Positions 51,671 through 59,599 are shown, counted from the first letter of the stretch. The stretch: 64,000 bases of DNA from NS-11 sp036505795 (GCA_036505795.1 DASXSU010000113.1:1-64000); one strand, 5' to 3'. Program-made: numbers and translations. Notes: generated by a model from the sequence alone, not told the origin.

Positions 51671-51718
51671 GGCAAAGGAGTCTGTCCGGGGCACCCTTTG
51701 CCTTCACTTGCAAAGGGT
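51671..51718. other. Alternative hairpins between convergent genes
   Basis: GGCAAAGG (51671-51678) can pair with CCTTTGCC (51695-51702), while the overlapping ACCCTTTGC (51693-51701) pairs perfectly with GCAAAGGGT (51710-51718). The two structures exclude each other. No U-run follows on either strand. It probably serves as a boundary between convergent transcripts. Confidence 0.5.
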
Positions 51719-51741
51719 CGATGACTCCAGGGTTACACGAC

Positions 51742-52983
51742 TTACGGGTGCGAAGGCCTGGCGTGGGCGGGCGGTCTAGGTCTGTACCCAGCGGGCCGCC
51801 CCGGTCTGGCATTCGGTTGTCGAGGATTCGGACTGGATGGCCGATGCGTTGAGGCCTCCGGGCTGCCCAAGGCAAGCGGAACCCGTCCCCCCAGTAATTT
51901 TTCAATCGCCCGCAGTCCGCCATGATCGTCTGAGGTCACGAAACTTGTCGCCCGGCCCAGCGCCTTCATCCGCGCCGTCCGACCGATGCGGTGGACGTAA
52001 TCCTCCGGGGAATTCGGCATGTCGAAGTTGACGACATGGCCGATATTCGCGACATCGATCCCGCGTGCCGCAATGTCCGTCGCCACCAACACCCGATAGA
52101 CGCCGCGCTTGAATCCTTCCAAGGCCGCCCGTCTCTGGGACAGGCTGCGGTCGCCGTGAATGACGGCCACCCTGTGCCCGGCGCTGCCCAATGCCCGCAT
52201 GAGCCGGTCGGCTCGATGTTTGGTACGGGTGAAGACGAGGACCGACTCCTGGTCCTCGGCTAATAGATTGACCAGCAGTTTAATCTTCTCGTCCTGCGTC
52301 GTATGATGCAACGCCTGAGTGACGCCGTGCGCCGCGGTGGCCGGCTTGTCCGCCATGATTCTGACCGGATCTTTCACGCTGGCGCGAGCCAAATCTTTTA
52401 GATCGGCCGGCATGGTGGCTGAGAAAAGCAGCGTTTGCCGTTCCTCCGGCAGGGCCTCCAGGATTTGGTTGATCTGCGGCGCAAACCCCATGTCCAACAT
52501 GCGATCCGCTTCGTCCAGCACCAGAATCTTGATGGAGAGCAGGCTGATCGTGCCGTTCCACATATGATCCAGCAATCGCCCTGGAGTCGCCACGATGATC
52601 TCCGGGTGCTGGCGTAGGCCGCGGACCTGCGCATTCATGTCGGCGCCTCCCACAATCGTGGTGGCAAACACGCGGCGGCCGCGCCCGAACTTATCAATCG
52701 TCTCCTGGGTCTGAATCGCCAACTCTCGAGTCGGGGCCAAAATCAGCGCAAGGGGATGGCCCTTCGGCATGGCGGCCAACCGCTCGACCATCGGAATCAC
52801 AAAGGCCGCCGTCTTACCGGTGCCGGTTTGCGCGCAGCCGATGACATCTCGGCCTAGCAGCGCAGGAGGAATGGCGCCGACCTGAATCGAAGTGGGTTCG
52901 GTAAATCCCGCCTTCGCCAGATCGCGTAAAATCGCGTCGGATAAGCCAAGCGAGCTAAAAGTGGTATGCACAGTCGTGGGCAC
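51742..52983 (-). CDS. DEAD-box RNA helicase (RhlE-like)
   Basis: A 413-residue helicase. The Q motif (GFTEPTSIQVGAIPPALLGR) is near 30, motif I CAQTGTGKTAAF near 50, motif II VLDEADRMLDMGF near 155, motif III SAT near 187, and motifs IV-VI include VATDIAARGIDVANIGHVVN and YVHRIGRTARM. The C-terminal 45 residues are Pro/Arg-rich (RQPNARPGRPAGYRPRPP), as in RhlE helicases that bind RNA by a basic tail. It unwinds structured RNA, for example in ribosome assembly or cold. A single-gene unit. Confidence 0.95.
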   Translation of the reverse strand: MPTTVHTTFSSLGLSDAILRDLAKAGFTEPTSIQVGAIPPALLGRDVIGCAQTGTGKTAAFVIPMVERLAAMPKGHPLALILAPTRELAIQTQETIDKFGRGRRVFATTIVGGADMNAQVRGLRQHPEIIVATPGRLLDHMWNGTISLLSIKILVLDEADRMLDMGFAPQINQILEALPEERQTLLFSATMPADLKDLARASVKDPVRIMADKPATAAHGVTQALHHTTQDEKIKLLVNLLAEDQESVLVFTRTKHRADRLMRALGSAGHRVAVIHGDRSLSQRRAALEGFKRGVYRVLVATDIAARGIDVANIGHVVNFDMPNSPEDYVHRIGRTARMKALGRATSFVTSDDHGGLRAIEKLLGGRVPLALGSPEASTHRPSSPNPRQPNARPGRPAGYRPRPPAHARPSHP

Positions 52984-53240
52984 AGAGAAATCCTTTCGTT
53001 AGGATCGCATTGTCACGGGGTCAGAGAACGAGGCAGGATCAGGTAGGAGTCCGCTCCGAACAGGACCTTGTCGCGATGCGATCGCGGGTCCGAGTGTTAA
53101 TGATCGCCATCAGCCGGACCGTCACCGATGTCGATTAACACCTACTGTACAGAAAAATACCGTCGCTGTCAATTGTTGCTTTCACCAAGCTGGAACATCG
53201 GCTTAAGAGGGTATTCATGCGGTTTCTCCACCCTGGCGCA
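52984..53240. other. Intergenic region before the PEP-CTERM locus
   Basis: About 260 bases upstream of the helicase gene. No gene is seen. The plus-strand frames entering from 53128 and 53217 are shadows of the diheme remnant and of prsR. Confidence 0.4.
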
Positions 53241-53340
53241 TTACACCGCGGACTGGCGATGGCAGCGAAGGCAACCCTCGCGCTTTGGATGCCGGGAAGA
53301 AAGCGCCTGGGTACCGCCAGGCAGTTTCCACGCTTCGAGC
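53241..53340 (-). pseudogene. Fragment of a diheme c-type protein gene
   Basis: Read on the minus strand, the last codons give LSSRHPKREGCLRCHRQSAV and a TAA at 53241-53243. This closely matches the end of the intact diheme protein at 61304-61552 (SVRHPKRQDCLRCHRSEPV). Upstream, the first CxxCH is missing (LEAWKLPGG replaces it) and a stop precedes any start codon. It is therefore a 3' relic, lying just downstream of prsR. Confidence 0.75.
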
Positions 53341-53363
53341 GGTGGTCTTATCGGGCACTGTCT

Positions 53364-54728
53364 TTAGACAGCGACAGCTTCGCCGTTACGAAGACTATAT
53401 CTCTGAATGGATTCGCGCAGGGTCTCCCGGGCAATACCAAGAGCTTCAGCAGCGCGCGTGATGTTCCAGTTCTTCCTGAGAAGAACCTGACCAATCAGCT
53501 CCTTCTCAAGTTGTTCCCTAGCCTGCCTGAGATTCATTACCCTTTCGGTCACAGCCGGCAGATTCAAGTCGCCGACTTTAATGGCGGGTCCATGCGCCAT
53601 CACAAGGGCTCGCCTAATCCGGTTCTCCAGTTCCCGGACATTGCCCGGCCAGGCATAGCGCCGGACAGCGACCCGCGCCTCATCGGCCAATCTTCTGACC
53701 TGGGGGTTGAGCTCCTCCCGGTACCGCTCCACAAAGACTTCGGCGAGAAGGACCGCGTCATCCTCGCGGTCTCGCAAAGGCGGAACCGTAATTTCAACTA
53801 CGCCCAGTCGATAATACAGATCCGCACGAAACATTCCCTTTGCCATAGCCCTCTGGATGTCTAAATTGGTCGCCGCGATGATCCTCGTGTCCAGTTCAAT
53901 CGCCTCTCGGCCTCCCACCCGCTCCATTCGTCGATCCTGAAGGAATCGCAATAGCTTCACCTGTAGCTCCGGTTTCATTTCTCCGATTTCATCCAACAGC
54001 ATGGTGCCGCCGTTCGCATACTCCAGCTTTCCTTTCTGTTGATGATGAGCGCCGGTGTATGCCCCCTTTTCGTATCCAAACAACTCGCTCTCGAGCAACG
54101 TGTCCGGAATGGCCCCGCAATTGATCGCGATAAACGGACGGTCCGTGCGGGGGCTCTGATGGTGAATCGCCCGGGCGACCAACTCCTTTCCAACGCCGCT
54201 TTCGCCCCCGATCAGAACCGGCAGATCGGTCGCTGCGACCCGTTTGATCGTCTCGAACACCTGTTGCATGGGCGGACTCGCTCCCATGAGTCCCTGAACC
54301 ATTCGTGTCGTCCAAGGCACTGGGTTTTCTCGATTTTCTTTTTCCAGTCCATACAAATAATCTGCTCGGTCGAGAATGACATTGAGGGCTTGAATCTGGA
54401 TAGGCTTCTCCATGAAATCGTAGGCGCCGCGTCGGATGGCATGAAGGGCATTGCTGCGGCCGGCCTGTCCGGTAAGCACCACGATCTTGGCGAAGCGGTT
54501 CAGTCTGAGAAGCTCTTCTAACAAGGCCAGCCCCACGGTAGAAGTCCCTGGGTCGGGTGGAAGACCGAGATCAAGCGTGATCAACGGAGGTCGTTCCCGT
54601 TTGACGATCTCGACAGCCTCCTCCGGCGCGGCAGCCAAATGGATCTCGTAGCATTCTTTGAACGCCCATTTCATCTGATCTTGAATCTCCGGGTCGTCAT
54701 CCACTACCAATAATTTTTCTTTCCCCAT
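53364..54728 (-). CDS. prsR: PEP-CTERM-box response regulator PrsR
   Basis: A 454-residue sigma-54 activator. The receiver begins KLLVVDDDPEIQDQMKWAF, with phospho-Asp D53 in ITLDLGLPPDPGTSTVG, the extended loop typical of the PrsR family (TIGR02915-type), and YDFMEKPIQ near 100. AAA+ motifs GGESGVGKELVARAIHHQ, GYEKGAYTGAHHQ (GAFTGA-equivalent) and MLLDEIGEM are intact. The Fis HTH lies at the end (ITRAAEALGIARETLRESI). Members control PEP-CTERM genes through sigma-54. ATG 54728 has GGAGGGG upstream. The kinase PrsK is not in the window. Intact and decayed PEP-CTERM genes follow within 5 kb. Confidence 0.92.
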   Translation of the reverse strand: MGKEKLLVVDDDPEIQDQMKWAFKECYEIHLAAAPEEAVEIVKRERPPLITLDLGLPPDPGTSTVGLALLEELLRLNRFAKIVVLTGQAGRSNALHAIRRGAYDFMEKPIQIQALNVILDRADYLYGLEKENRENPVPWTTRMVQGLMGASPPMQQVFETIKRVAATDLPVLIGGESGVGKELVARAIHHQSPRTDRPFIAINCGAIPDTLLESELFGYEKGAYTGAHHQQKGKLEYANGGTMLLDEIGEMKPELQVKLLRFLQDRRMERVGGREAIELDTRIIAATNLDIQRAMAKGMFRADLYYRLGVVEITVPPLRDREDDAVLLAEVFVERYREELNPQVRRLADEARVAVRRYAWPGNVRELENRIRRALVMAHGPAIKVGDLNLPAVTERVMNLRQAREQLEKELIGQVLLRKNWNITRAAEALGIARETLRESIQRYSLRNGEAVAV

Positions 54729-54782
54729 GTTCCCCTCCACGTCTGCTGTGTCAGCGTACCGGCTGCCTTACGTCTCAGTCTC

Positions 54783-55019
54783 TTAGGATCGTCCAAAACG
54801 CGGTCCCGACTGGTCGATGACTTCTTGGAGAATCTCGAATAACTTCCGGGCGCAGTCCGGGGACATCACAATCCTCGTATGAAATGTTTTTCTGAACTCG
54901 TCATAGCACTGGCCGAAATCAAAGAGAAACTCAAAAGCGTTATGTCCCACCTCTACATAATTGGCGTATCGGGCTTCAAGCGACTTGGCATCCTCGAATC
55001 CCCCATTCTCCTGATTCAT
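54783..55019 (-). CDS. DUF3467 family protein
   Basis: A 78-residue protein with ARYANYVEVGHNAFEFLFDF near residue 16 and HTRIVMSPDCARKLFEILQE near 47, the full signature of DUF3467. The family has no known function and is often found near PEP-CTERM or regulatory genes. It starts at ATG 55019 and lies 55 nt upstream of prsR on the same strand, so both may be one transcript. The 730-base region on its other side carries the promoter-like palindromes. Confidence 0.88.
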   Translation of the reverse strand: MNQENGGFEDAKSLEARYANYVEVGHNAFEFLFDFGQCYDEFRKTFHTRIVMSPDCARKLFEILQEVIDQSGPRFGRS

Positions 55020-55365
55020 CTGAGGTCCTTGGTCTTCGGTCCTTCCAAAAGCCGCAGCGAATCACTACGCAACGTTCGCGCCAACTTTTGCCTTCAGCGT
55101 CTCTTCAGCAGAAAAGTCTTGCTAAACAATCGGATTTCCCGTGTTGCAACAGGCAGGTCTTCGCATTTGCTCAGGGAAGTGTCACAGCGGTTGTGAGACG
55201 GGTCACGAACTTTTGTGCGCAACATTAAGTACCCGGGAAGGGCCGAAGAAACGGTGGCGCAGTGGCACCGACAGGAAGTCCGCAGGCGTCACATCAGGGC
55301 GTGACACAACCGTCACGATGTAACAGCTCTAACGCTCACGCATCTGAAAGCAAAGCCTGTCCCAG

Positions 55366-55382
55366 TGGCAGACTTCCTGCCA
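55366..55382. promoter_or_regulatory. Palindromic sigma-54-like promoter site A
   Basis: TGGCAGACTTCCTGCCA has GG and GC exactly 10 nt apart, as -24/-12 sigma-54 promoters require, and TGGCA-N7-TGC resembles the consensus. It is also a perfect inverted repeat (TGGCAG-N5-CTGCCA), so it could fire in either direction: towards the PEP-CTERM genes or towards DUF3467/prsR. A near-identical copy is at 57513. It could alternatively be an operator. Confidence 0.65.
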
Positions 55383-55590
55383 GTTACAAATGTCTCATCG
55401 ACCTGAACGGCTTCGTATTTCGTCTCAATAACTTAGAGAACTGGGCTGTTAGGGTAGACGCTCGGCAGGTGGTAAGTCTTCCGCCACTAGAATTCCACTT
55501 GTGTCTTGTCTCTATTGGATTTTCAATGCCTTCTAATTAGCACATGAATTGCGTGACCTAAACGGAGCAGGAACAACAGCCCGCTCGTAG

Positions 55591-55609
55591 TGTCAGGATT
55601 TCCCTGACA
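55591..55609. promoter_or_regulatory. TGTCAGG-N5-CCTGACA dyad
   Basis: TGTCAGGATTTCCCTGACA is a perfect 7-bp inverted repeat 145 nt before the decayed PEP-CTERM gene at 55754. Its TGTCA/TGACA ends recur at 57456-57472, and related GTCAC/GTGAC half-sites stand at 55288-55305. A regulator binding site, possibly for PrsR, is inferred. Confidence 0.5.
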
Positions 55610-55753
55610 GACACGTTCTGGGGGAATGCAATGAGTGCAATGATTTCGCCTTGGCTGCCCATGACGGGCGCAGAGCTTCGTAATAGTACCCTTCACTTGG
55701 GCTGCCGAGTCCGGACCGATAGTGCATTTTTTCGCTTAAAAGGAGAAAGGACG

Positions 55754-55948
55754 ATGAGACCAACATCCCTCATTTCATTGGCGATAACGTTCGCGAACCT
55801 TCGCCCAGAACCAGGAACTTTGGTGCCCTTCGGGAGGGGCCTCCTCACCCTCCTTGGTTATGACTTGAGACGCAGGCCTCGGTCGGCGAAACGGTCGGAG
55901 AGCGGAAGCACGCTCGCCGTCCAGTCCGTCGATCGTGCGTCTCAGTAA
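55754..55948 (+). pseudogene. Decayed PEP-CTERM gene: signal start joined to sorting tail
   Basis: ATG 55754 has an excellent AAGGAGAAAGG before it. The 64-residue frame begins MRPTSLISLAITFA, like the start of a signal peptide, then goes directly into LRPEPGTLVPFGRGLLTLLG and DLRRRPRS, a PEP-CTERM tail with Pro-Glu-Pro, hydrophobic run and Arg cluster. The whole mature domain is missing. An internal deletion is the simplest explanation. Transcription and translation signals remain, so a short peptide could still be made. Confidence 0.7.
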
Positions 55949-55949
55949 T

Positions 55950-56105
55950 TTCACACGCAATCCAGTGCCCGAGCTGTCGACCTGGATCCTGTTGAGGTCT
56001 GGTGTTTCAGGATTATTGCTGTGGCGGGGGCGACGGCGTATCGCCATTCTGATTCCAATAAGTTTAGTAGTGGCAAGAGCCTTATTGCCGACTGACGGAA
56101 GGTGA
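55950..56105 (+). pseudogene. PEP-CTERM sorting-tail remnant
   Basis: A second tail sits immediately after the previous remnant in a different frame. It reads NPVPELSTWILLRSGVSGLL, then LWRGRRR, and continues to TGA 56105. This is a sorting signal with Pro-Glu-Pro changed to Pro-Glu-Leu. Nothing upstream resembles a complete gene, and the reading frame lacks a start with a ribosome site. It is a relic of a further gene copy. Confidence 0.65.
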
Positions 56106-56332
56106 GCTGTCATGGACTTCCCTCATCTCATCTCCTGCCTTGTGATCCGCTTTGGAGCGTGTCGGAGAGAAAGATCGTCTCTTTGTTGGCGGGTCATCGC
56201 TACTGGCTTCGTGTCCAGGGGCATCAGCCTGAAAAGGTCGCCATGCTGTTCAGGTCATGAGAGTCTCGTCGTTCATACACCTCTTGACACGATCCATCAG
56301 GTGGACTGAATCACGACCAAAGGAGCAAATCC

Positions 56333-57385
56333 ATGAACTTCGTAACAAGCTTCCGCACCTGCAGTCTTCGTCCCCTCCTTATCACTATCTGCCCGGTTTT
56401 CGTCGGCGTTCTGTTGATGGCTGACCCTTCACGGGCAGACAGTATTGCCGTTGCATTAGACCCGACCAAAAGCAGTAAGCTCAAGGGTTCAATCCCGGGC
56501 GATTTCACCCAAAACGAAGCCTCAATTACCTATCACTGGGAAGGGTCTTCGCCGGGGGTTGCGCTGCAGACTTTCGATCCAGCTCCCACGACCTTCAAAC
56601 TCGGCACGGGCAGTTTTGGAACCCCGACTGGGAGGCTTGCCGACCAGTTCCAAAGCAGCCGTTGGGAGATACAAGGGAAAATCAATAGGGGGAACACAAT
56701 CTTTGTCAATCCAATACCAGGATTTACCGGGCCTGGTTTTTTCGCTGCCGATGCCGATCTTGACATCAAACCCGGCACATCCCTCGCTAGGACGGCCTTC
56801 AAGGTGGCGGGTGGATTTGACGGCGGCACCGTCAAGATCACCGGCGAGAACACGAAGGATGATGCATTTGTCGAAAGTGATTTTGATACGGTATCTCACG
56901 CCAGCGGAAGCCTGATTTTTGCGCTCGGTGGGGCGACCGCTCTCGATGTGGAAACACTCCTGCAAGCGCAGCTTGGGGCAACCGCGTCGCTCCTGGACGA
57001 CGGCCCGAATGCCGGCCTCAGCCTTCTCGCAGCACCGGGGCAGCTTGCTGCGTTCTCGGTCGTCGCCACGGATGCGAAAGACCCAAGCCAGTCGTTTAGG
57101 TGGTCGGCGACGTTTAATGGAGTCGGCCGACCAATGACAGCAGCCAATGGGGTGACTGATCCCGGTAGCTTCTTCACGCCGGTCCCCGGCGGATGGTTCC
57201 TGCCGTTTGACGCGATGCCCGGGCACGATTTGACCGCAGACCTCGGTAGCGGAGACCTTCAATTCACAGGAGTTGCCTCTGTGGACATATCTTCTGTTCC
57301 AGAACCCTCTACGCTACTTTGCTTTACCACTGGGCTCGCGATGGTCTTCAGTTACGCGTGGCGACATAGGAAGCAGAGTGTCTGA
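56333..57385 (+). CDS. PEP-CTERM sorting-domain protein
   Basis: A 350-residue exported protein. ATG 56333 has AAAGGAG 7 nt upstream. The signal segment is LLITICPVFVGVLLMADPSRA, with cleavage near residue 36. The mature part is rich in Gly, Thr and Phe, with repeated beta-type strands (TSLARTAFKVAGGFDGGTVK). The tail is VPEPSTLLCFTTGLAMVFSY followed by AWRHRKQSV, a complete exosortase signal. It probably goes to the cell surface or matrix after exosortase processing. The mature-domain function is unknown. It lies between decayed copies, suggesting recent duplication and loss in this locus. Confidence 0.88.
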   Translation: MNFVTSFRTCSLRPLLITICPVFVGVLLMADPSRADSIAVALDPTKSSKLKGSIPGDFTQNEASITYHWEGSSPGVALQTFDPAPTTFKLGTGSFGTPTGRLADQFQSSRWEIQGKINRGNTIFVNPIPGFTGPGFFAADADLDIKPGTSLARTAFKVAGGFDGGTVKITGENTKDDAFVESDFDTVSHASGSLIFALGGATALDVETLLQAQLGATASLLDDGPNAGLSLLAAPGQLAAFSVVATDAKDPSQSFRWSATFNGVGRPMTAANGVTDPGSFFTPVPGGWFLPFDAMPGHDLTADLGSGDLQFTGVASVDISSVPEPSTLLCFTTGLAMVFSYAWRHRKQSV

Positions 57386-57455
57386 AACGGCCGAGGAAAT
57401 AGCAGTACGAAGGAGGCGGGGCACCCGGCAGACATCACATCGGTGCGTGTCGGGC

Positions 57456-57472
57456 CTGTCAAGGCGTGACAG
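57456..57472. promoter_or_regulatory. CTGTCA-N5-TGACAG dyad
   Basis: CTGTCAAGGCGTGACAG is a perfect 6-bp inverted repeat 41 nt before the sigma-54-like site at 57513. The string GGCGTGACA within it recurs at 55298-55306, about 60 nt before the first sigma-54-like site. The position fits an activator site. Confidence 0.55.
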
Positions 57473-57512
57473 CTCGGATCCTCACACACGCCGGAAGAAA
57501 AGTTCGTCTCAC

Positions 57513-57529
57513 TGGCAGATTTCCTGCCA
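57513..57529. promoter_or_regulatory. Palindromic sigma-54-like promoter site B
   Basis: TGGCAGATTTCCTGCCA differs from site A at one base and keeps GG-N10-GC. The inverted repeat here extends to 8 bp per arm (ACTGGCAG-N5-CTGCCAGT, 57511-57531). It lies about 590 nt before the next PEP-CTERM gene, with a signal-peptide remnant between them. Confidence 0.65.
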
Positions 57530-57782
57530 GTAATCCAGGCAGGTGTCGCAGGCGAATGGGAAAAGCAGTTTCTGATGAAAAGCGCCCGCCGATCAAGCAG
57601 TTTCGTGCAATCAACGTTCCGACGGTCTGTGATTTACTCTTCGGAGCCCTCCGGGCGACTGGCAGAACAGTTGCCGGTTGGCAACTCCACTTTCGAGATC
57701 AGGTCTCAGATTTTCAATGAGTTAGTTTTGGGCAAAGAGCTTGCACTCTTCGAAGCTTCACCTTGTATCTGACCGAGGAACC

Positions 57783-57908
57783 ATGGCGAGGACAAGGCGT
57801 CTGATTCTGACCGTCGAACGCATCGCCGTAGCCATAGCGCTAGCCGCGATTGAATTGGTCCCTTACCTACGAGATGCCGATGCCGCACCGTGTGTGTTGT
57901 CGGTCTAG
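57783..57908 (+). pseudogene. Isolated signal-peptide mini-ORF
   Basis: A 41-residue frame beginning MARTRRLILTVERIAVAIAL and continuing to a likely signal-peptidase site, ADA-AP, a few residues before the stop at 57906-57908. GAGG stands 5 nt before the ATG. It looks like the retained 5' end of an exported-protein gene whose mature part has been lost, consistent with the decayed PEP-CTERM copies around it. A genuine small secreted peptide is the alternative. Confidence 0.5.
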
Positions 57909-58101
57909 GAGGTGGAGGTCGAGATCGCTGGGGCCAGGATCCTCATGCCGGTGTTCACAGGTTCCAGAGACTCAGCTCACCTCTAGAAAGGGGGACATTA
58001 TGTCAGTTTCGCAAAGGGTCCAATTTGACACCTTAACCCAACATCGGAATGTCTGTAATAAAAAGAAGCAGGAAATAACCAATCCATTTAGGAGGGGTAA
58101 T

Positions 58102-59313
58102 ATGGTCACGTGCCGAAGCTCATTAAGTCTTTGGGCATCGTCTATGAAACCCGAGGGAGGAATGAATGAATCGCGTGAACGGCTGCGCCTATGGTTGTTT
58201 GCAATCAGCGTTCTGCTCTCGTTGGGCTCGCCAGCGTTATCTAGCGCGGCCACCATTCAAGAGGTGCAAGTTTTCACTGGAGATGGAACGCCAGGATCGA
58301 AGAACGCAGCAGCAAATGGTACCGTGGCGCTGGAGACTTTCGGAGGGAAAAACGGACCGAGCCCGCCGGCCGCCCCCCCCGCAGGTTCGCAGTTAACCTT
58401 CACAAAGGCAGCGCCGGCAGGTACGCCCACTGCCATCGAGTCCGATACGATCACCTCGGTCCGAGGGTTGATCTGGTACTCGTTTGGACCGGACTTGTAT
58501 AGGACTTCGACGCTGAATGCCCTCGGGGTCACCACCAACTACCTCAACAAGGCGCCGTCCTTAGCGCTAAACGGGGGTTGGCCGGGAACGACAGGTGCCG
58601 GTTTAGATGCCGTGGGCTCCGCGTCCTACGGAATGCCGGCTGATGCCCCGCCTTTAATCGCAGCTCGTGCTGTTCTGACCAAAGCCGGCAGCGCCGCGGG
58701 CGCGCGCGCGGCCGCGTGGGCCAACGATCCTGTTCCGGTTGCGCTCGGGTCTTATCAGTTGGCGCTCACAATTGGCGCCGGCACCAGCATGCAGGTGGAC
58801 CCCGGCGACCTGGGAGCAATCGAGTTCTTCGCCAGCGACAGCAACGACAGCACCTACCTGACCCACCACCCTTCAAGCCCGATTTTCGACTTTGGCATAG
58901 TGCTTGACGGCACCGGCAGTTCCCCGTCGTTATCCGCCTTTTTCAGCTACGATCCCTCAAGGCTGGCTATCCCCAGCGCTCCCACCGACCCGGCGGCATA
59001 TCAGAGCTACGCGAACTCGCTCCTGAGTCAACTGCTGGCGGACACCGCCAACGTGTCCCTGACCAATCCAGGCACGTTTGACGAGACTTTAAGCGTCAAC
59101 AGTGCGGTAACCGTGTTCACCGGGACATACACCGCCGCCGCCTCCCGACCCGGCGCTTTCGACCCTAATTTTCCCGGGAACATTGACTTTGCGGAGGGCA
59201 GTACTGCTGGAGTCGCTCCGGTACCCGAACCCGCCACCTGGCTGCTGCTCGGAACTGGCCTCTTGGCATTGGCCTTTGTCAGAAGGAAGCCTTGCTCGGG
59301 CGTGTCTGTGTGA
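58102..59313 (+). CDS. PEP-CTERM sorting-domain protein
   Basis: About 403 residues. Three in-frame ATGs have ribosome-site-like purine runs: 58000 (AAAGGGGG), 58102 (AGGAGGGG) and 58162 (GGGAGG, very close). I choose 58102 because its spacing is best and the signal segment (LWLFAISVLLSLGSPALSSA) follows. The mature part is Ala/Gly/Ser-rich with a DSNDSTYLTHHPSSP patch. The tail is VPEPATWLLLGTGLLALAFV followed by RRK, a standard exosortase signal. The function of the mature domain is unknown. It is the second intact PEP-CTERM gene downstream of prsR. Confidence 0.88.
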   Translation: MVTCRSSLSLWASSMKPEGGMNESRERLRLWLFAISVLLSLGSPALSSAATIQEVQVFTGDGTPGSKNAAANGTVALETFGGKNGPSPPAAPPAGSQLTFTKAAPAGTPTAIESDTITSVRGLIWYSFGPDLYRTSTLNALGVTTNYLNKAPSLALNGGWPGTTGAGLDAVGSASYGMPADAPPLIAARAVLTKAGSAAGARAAAWANDPVPVALGSYQLALTIGAGTSMQVDPGDLGAIEFFASDSNDSTYLTHHPSSPIFDFGIVLDGTGSSPSLSAFFSYDPSRLAIPSAPTDPAAYQSYANSLLSQLLADTANVSLTNPGTFDETLSVNSAVTVFTGTYTAAASRPGAFDPNFPGNIDFAEGSTAGVAPVPEPATWLLLGTGLLALAFVRRKPCSGVSV

Positions 59314-59342
59314 AGGTTTGGGCTGGTTGGCCGTCGTAAATC

Positions 59343-59599
59343 CTGCGTGAAAGGAGCCTCAACGGGTTCTTTGATAACGCGTTGCCCTTCGCGGGAAGCA
59401 ACATTGGTCATCTGTTCATCGACGGTGGTTCCTTCGAGGTCGTCTATAACGAGTCGCCCACCGGGGCGGGTAGCGTCGTACTGGAGCAATTTTCCGCCGT
59501 TCCCCCGTCCCGGAACCATCAACGTGGCTGCTCCTGGGGTCCGGGCTGGCAGGGCTGGCGCTGTAGCGGAGACGACGCCTCATCCTCTGCTCGAAGTAA
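59343..59599 (+). pseudogene. Decayed PEP-CTERM gene with frameshift and amber codon
   Basis: One frame reads LNGFFDNALPFAGSNIGHLF and SPTGAGSVVLEQFSAV, plausible mature sequence. Near 59500 sense jumps to another frame: PVPEPSTWLLLGSGLAGLAL, then TAG (59564-59566), then RRRRLI. The stop falls where the tail normally has Trp, so TGG has probably become TAG. No start codon with a ribosome site is seen. It is a remnant 30 nt after an intact PEP-CTERM gene. Confidence 0.78.

Larger units (their letters stand above)
55020..55753. other. Regulatory intergenic region of the PEP-CTERM locus
   Basis: About 730 bases between the DUF3467 gene (-) and the first decayed PEP-CTERM gene (+). Visible signals are GTCAC-N8-GTGAC (55288-55305), a further GTCAC at 55312, the palindromic sigma-54-like site (55366-55382) and the dyad TGTCAGG-N5-CCTGACA (55591-55609). 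Short open frames (55262-55540 and others) have no ribosome sites and no coding character. Confidence 0.55.
57386..58101. other. Second regulatory intergenic region of the PEP-CTERM locus
   Basis: About 715 bases. It repeats the order of motifs seen at 55.0-55.7 kb: an ATCACATC patch (57434), the dyad CTGTCA-N5-TGACAG (57456-57472) and the palindromic sigma-54-like site (57511-57531). Downstream it holds a signal-peptide mini-frame (57783-57908). Other small frames here have no coding signs. Confidence 0.5.

Noticed and set aside
53217..53864. Plus-strand frame of 215 codons near prsR
   Set aside because: It is antisense to prsR and to the diheme relic and has no ribosome site or recognisable domain.
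56112..56309. A 65-codon frame before the intact PEP-CTERM gene
   Set aside because: It has no ribosome site, no signal peptide and no PEP tail; the composition is not protein-like.
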